From Planctomycetaceae bacterium (lineage in GTDB: Bacteria > Planctomycetota > Planctomycetia > Isosphaerales > Isosphaeraceae), in NCBI GenBank assembly GCA_019232645.1, contig JAFANO010000604.1, positions 1 to 15,285 on the forward strand: a DNA stretch of 15,285 bases, given 5' to 3'. Below the pieces are notes generated by a model that saw only the letters and a list, made by a program, of their open reading frames with translations, had not been told where the DNA came from and did not search any database. The position numbers and the translations under genes were made by a program. Below, one piece after another: positions 13,115 through 15,285 of this stretch; positions within the stretch are counted from its first letter, which is position 1, and each line of letters opens with the position of its first letter.

Positions 13115-13747
13115 ATGGCAGAACACGATCCCCAACATCAAGGCAGGCTGACGGGTCACAGCCGCCGCGACTTCCTCCGCGGCTCGAGCCTGGCGGCGGC
13201 GACGGCCGTGCTGACCGGGCCGGCGCAGGCGGCGCGGGACGAGACCACGCTGGCCGGGTCGGGGCCGACGGTCCTCTCGGGACAGGTGAAGATCACGCTC
13301 AAGGTCAACGGCGAATCGCGCCAGTGTACCGTCGAGCCCAGGAGCACGCTGCTCGACACGCTCCGCAACCGCCTCGACGTGACCGGGCCCAAGCGGGTCT
13401 GCGACCGCGCCAGTTGCGGTGCCTGCACGACGATCATCGACGGCGATCCCGTCTACTCGTGCACCACGCTGGCCGTCTCGTGCCAGGGCAAGACGATCGA
13501 GACGCCGGAGAGCTTCGGCTCCGGCGAGAAGAGCGTCCCCCACGCCTTCCACCAGAACGACGCGCTGATGTGCGGCTACTGCACGCCCGGCTTCGTCACC
13601 GCGTGCGAGGCGCTCCTGCGGGAGAACCCGGACCCGACGCTCGAGGAGGTCAAGCGCGGGCTCGACGGCAACATCTGCCGCTGCGGCACGTACATCGGTG
13701 TCTTCCGGGCGGCGCTGGCTGCGGCCACCGCTAAGAAAGGAGACTGA
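13115..13747 (+). CDS. Tat-exported (2Fe-2S) subunit of a xanthine dehydrogenase family enzyme
   Basis: The product has 210 residues. The N-terminus is a twin-arginine signal, 'SRRDFLRGSSLAAATAVL' (16-33), with a likely cleavage site after 'GPAQA'. Then follows the plant-ferredoxin-like domain with Cys96, Cys101, Cys104 and Cys116 ('RVCDRASCGACTTIIDGDPV'), and the helical domain with Cys153, Cys156, Cys188 and Cys190 ('MCGYCTPGF' and 'NICRCGTY'). These bind the two [2Fe-2S] clusters that pass electrons from the molybdenum site. All eight ligands are present. ATG 13115 is preceded by AAGGGTGG. The large subunit starts three bases after the stop. Export suggests the complex works in the periplasm, folded in the cytoplasm with its cofactors first. 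The substrate cannot be deduced. Confidence 0.93.
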   Translation: MAEHDPQHQGRLTGHSRRDFLRGSSLAAATAVLTGPAQAARDETTLAGSGPTVLSGQVKITLKVNGESRQCTVEPRSTLLDTLRNRLDVTGPKRVCDRASCGACTTIIDGDPVYSCTTLAVSCQGKTIETPESFGSGEKSVPHAFHQNDALMCGYCTPGFVTACEALLRENPDPTLEEVKRGLDGNICRCGTYIGVFRAALAAATAKKGD

Positions 13748-13750
13748 GCG

Positions 13751-15285
13751 ATGGCCGCTTGGCCCGAGAAACCCCACCTCATCGGGACGCGGATCCCCCG
13801 GCTCGACGGCCTGGCCAAGGCCTCCGGCCGCGCCAAGTACCCCTCCGACGTACGTCCCGAGGGCACCCTCTTCGGGGCGCTGCTGTACAGCCCGCACGCC
13901 CACGCCAAGGTCAAGTCGATCGACACCTCGGCCGCCGAGGGGATGCCGGGCGTCAAGGCCGTGATCGCCATCGCCAAGGAGGGGACGACCCTCCGCTACC
14001 ATGGCGATGATGTCGCCGCCGTCGCCGCCGAGACCGAGGAGCAGGCCCGCGACGCCGCCCGCGTCATCAAGGTCGAGTACCAGGTCCTGCCGCACGTCGT
14101 GACCGAGGCGCAGGCCATGGCCGACGGCGCCCCCGAGATCGTCAAGGGCGGCAACGTCCGCAAGAGCCGCGCGATCACCAAAGGGAAGCCCGAGGACGCG
14201 ATGTCCGAGGCCGACGTGACGATCGAGGCGACCTACGCGCTGCCGGTCATCACCCACGTCTGCCTCGAGCCGCACGGCCTGACCGCGCGGTGGGAGGGGG
14301 ACGACCGGATCGTCGCCTGGGCGAGCACCCAGGCCGTCGGCGTGACCGCCAGCGAGCTGGCGCAGACCTTCAACATCCCGGCGTCCCACGTCAGCGTCCT
14401 GACCGAGGTCATGGGGGGCGGGTTCGGCTCGAAGTTCGGCGCCGACGTCTGGGGCCGGGTCGCGGCCGAGCTGTCGAGGAAGTGTGGCGGCCGGCCGGTC
14501 CGGATGTTCCTCGACCGGGCGCAGGAGCACCTCGCGGCGGGCAACCGTCCCAGCGCCACCGCCCGGGTCAAGCTGGGCGCGACCAAGGACGGCCGGCTCG
14601 TCGCCCTGCTCGCCGAGACCTACGGCACCGGCGGCAGCCGGGGCGGCTCGCAGTTCCCGCTGCCTTACGTCTACGACATCCCGGCCGCCTCGCGGGCCCA
14701 CTCCGAGGTCTTCGTCAACGGCGGCGGCGCCCGGGCCATGCGGGCCCCGGGCCACCCCCAGGGCTGCGCCATCATGGAAGCGGCCATGGACGACCTGGCC
14801 GACACGCTCGGGATCGACCCCCTGGAGTTCCGGCTCAAGAACCTCGATCCCAAGGACTTCCGGACCCCCATCCACATCGCCGAAGTCAAGATGGGCGCCG
14901 AGCTGATCGGCTGGCGCGAGTACCGCAAGCCGCGCGGCCAGAACGGCAAGGGACCGATCCGCCGCGGCCTTGGCATGGGGCTGCACATCTGGGGCGGCGG
15001 CGGCGCGCAGGATAAGCAGGTCAACTGCTCCATCCACCCCGACGGGTCGGTCGACCTGAGGTCCGCTACCCAGGACATCGGCACCGGCACCCGCACAATC
15101 CTGGCGATCGTCGCCGCCGAGCTGCTCGGGCTGAGGGTCTCCGACATCACCTCGAACATCGGCAGCTCGACCTTCCCGCCCGGCCAGGCCTCGGGCGGCT
15201 CGACGACCGCGCCGTCGATGAGCCCGCCGACCTTCGCCGCGGTCACCCAGGCGCGCGACGCGCTCTTCGCCAAGATCGCCCCGGG
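13751..15285 (+). CDS. Molybdopterin-binding subunit of a xanthine dehydrogenase family enzyme (3' end outside window)
   Basis: The frame is open from ATG 13751 (AAGGAG nine bases upstream) to the right edge, giving 511 residues without a stop. The start 'LIGTRIPRLDGLAKASGRAK' is the usual opening of the a/b hammerhead domain. The molybdopterin domain shows 'VMGGGFGSKFG' (220-230), 'GGGARAMRAPGHPQG' (325-339) and 'QDIGTGTRTILAIVAAE' near 440, all cofactor-contact motifs. The catalytic Glu near the C-terminus lies beyond the window. No Tat signal is present on this chain, so it would have to be exported together with the Tat-tagged small subunit. A FAD subunit is not between the two genes; it could lie downstream or be absent. 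The stretch after 'PGVKAVIAIAKE' is shorter than in typical relatives. The substrate (purine, aldehyde, N-heterocycle) is open. Confidence 0.92.
   Translation, partial: MAAWPEKPHLIGTRIPRLDGLAKASGRAKYPSDVRPEGTLFGALLYSPHAHAKVKSIDTSAAEGMPGVKAVIAIAKEGTTLRYHGDDVAAVAAETEEQARDAARVIKVEYQVLPHVVTEAQAMADGAPEIVKGGNVRKSRAITKGKPEDAMSEADVTIEATYALPVITHVCLEPHGLTARWEGDDRIVAWASTQAVGVTASELAQTFNIPASHVSVLTEVMGGGFGSKFGADVWGRVAAELSRKCGGRPVRMFLDRAQEHLAAGNRPSATARVKLGATKDGRLVALLAETYGTGGSRGGSQFPLPYVYDIPAASRAHSEVFVNGGGARAMRAPGHPQGCAIMEAAMDDLADTLGIDPLEFRLKNLDPKDFRTPIHIAEVKMGAELIGWREYRKPRGQNGKGPIRRGLGMGLHIWGGGGAQDKQVNCSIHPDGSVDLRSATQDIGTGTRTILAIVAAELLGLRVSDITSNIGSSTFPPGQASGGSTTAPSMSPPTFAAVTQARDALFAKIAP

Noticed and set aside
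13049..15037. 662-codon minus-strand open frame opposite the molybdenum hydroxylase genes
   Set aside because: Low-complexity Ala/Asp/Gly/Leu/Arg translation. The opposite strand encodes well-recognised proteins with all their cofactor ligands.

Overview
The window is GC-rich bacterial chromosome, densely coding on both strands. Base composition, a Tat-exported molybdenum hydroxylase, small planctomycete-style hypotheticals and CTCCC/GGGAG-type intergenic repeats suggest a planctomycete, probably near the Isosphaeraceae. That placement is an impression from composition and protein style, not a search result. No rRNA, tRNA, CRISPR array, integrase or intact insertion sequence was seen.

Layout. 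Positions 1-212 hold the 3' end of an Rrf2-type regulator (+). Convergent to it is a minus-strand block: a 971-residue protein resembling glycoside hydrolase family 38 but lacking the usual catalytic residues (430-3345), a YceH/DUF480 protein four bases upstream of it (3350-4087), an AhpD-like carboxymuconolactone decarboxylase family protein with its own recognisable promoter (4269-4793), and a xylose-isomerase-like TIM-barrel protein (4881-5669). A 660-base non-coding stretch with a REP-like inverted repeat separates this from a plus-strand operon, pabB-pabC-nif3 (6333-9702). Its three genes are joined by ATGA stop/start overlaps. PabB and PabC make p-aminobenzoate from chorismate for folate. 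The third gene belongs to the Nif3/YbgI family, which is often labelled 'GTP cyclohydrolase I type 2 homolog'.

Positions 9703-12119 are gene-poor. They contain a perfect short hairpin, a 101-residue tryptophan-rich orphan (-), a 512-base gap with a tiny protein-like reading frame, and an enoyl-thioester-reductase-like MDR dehydrogenase (-). The start codon of that dehydrogenase abuts a 95-base island of about 93% A+T, and a 14-bp tandem repeat follows the island. These two are the most anomalous DNA in the window.

The right end (+) carries a two-domain sulfurtransferase (12120-12983) with a good promoter. It is followed by a Tat-exported [2Fe-2S] subunit (13115-13747) and the 5' part of the molybdopterin-binding subunit of a xanthine-dehydrogenase-family enzyme (13751 to the window edge).

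I found no clear multi-gene system that looks wholly undescribed. The best leads are the degenerate GH38-like protein, the Nif3 gene locked into a folate operon, and the AT-rich island with its neighbouring tandem repeat.
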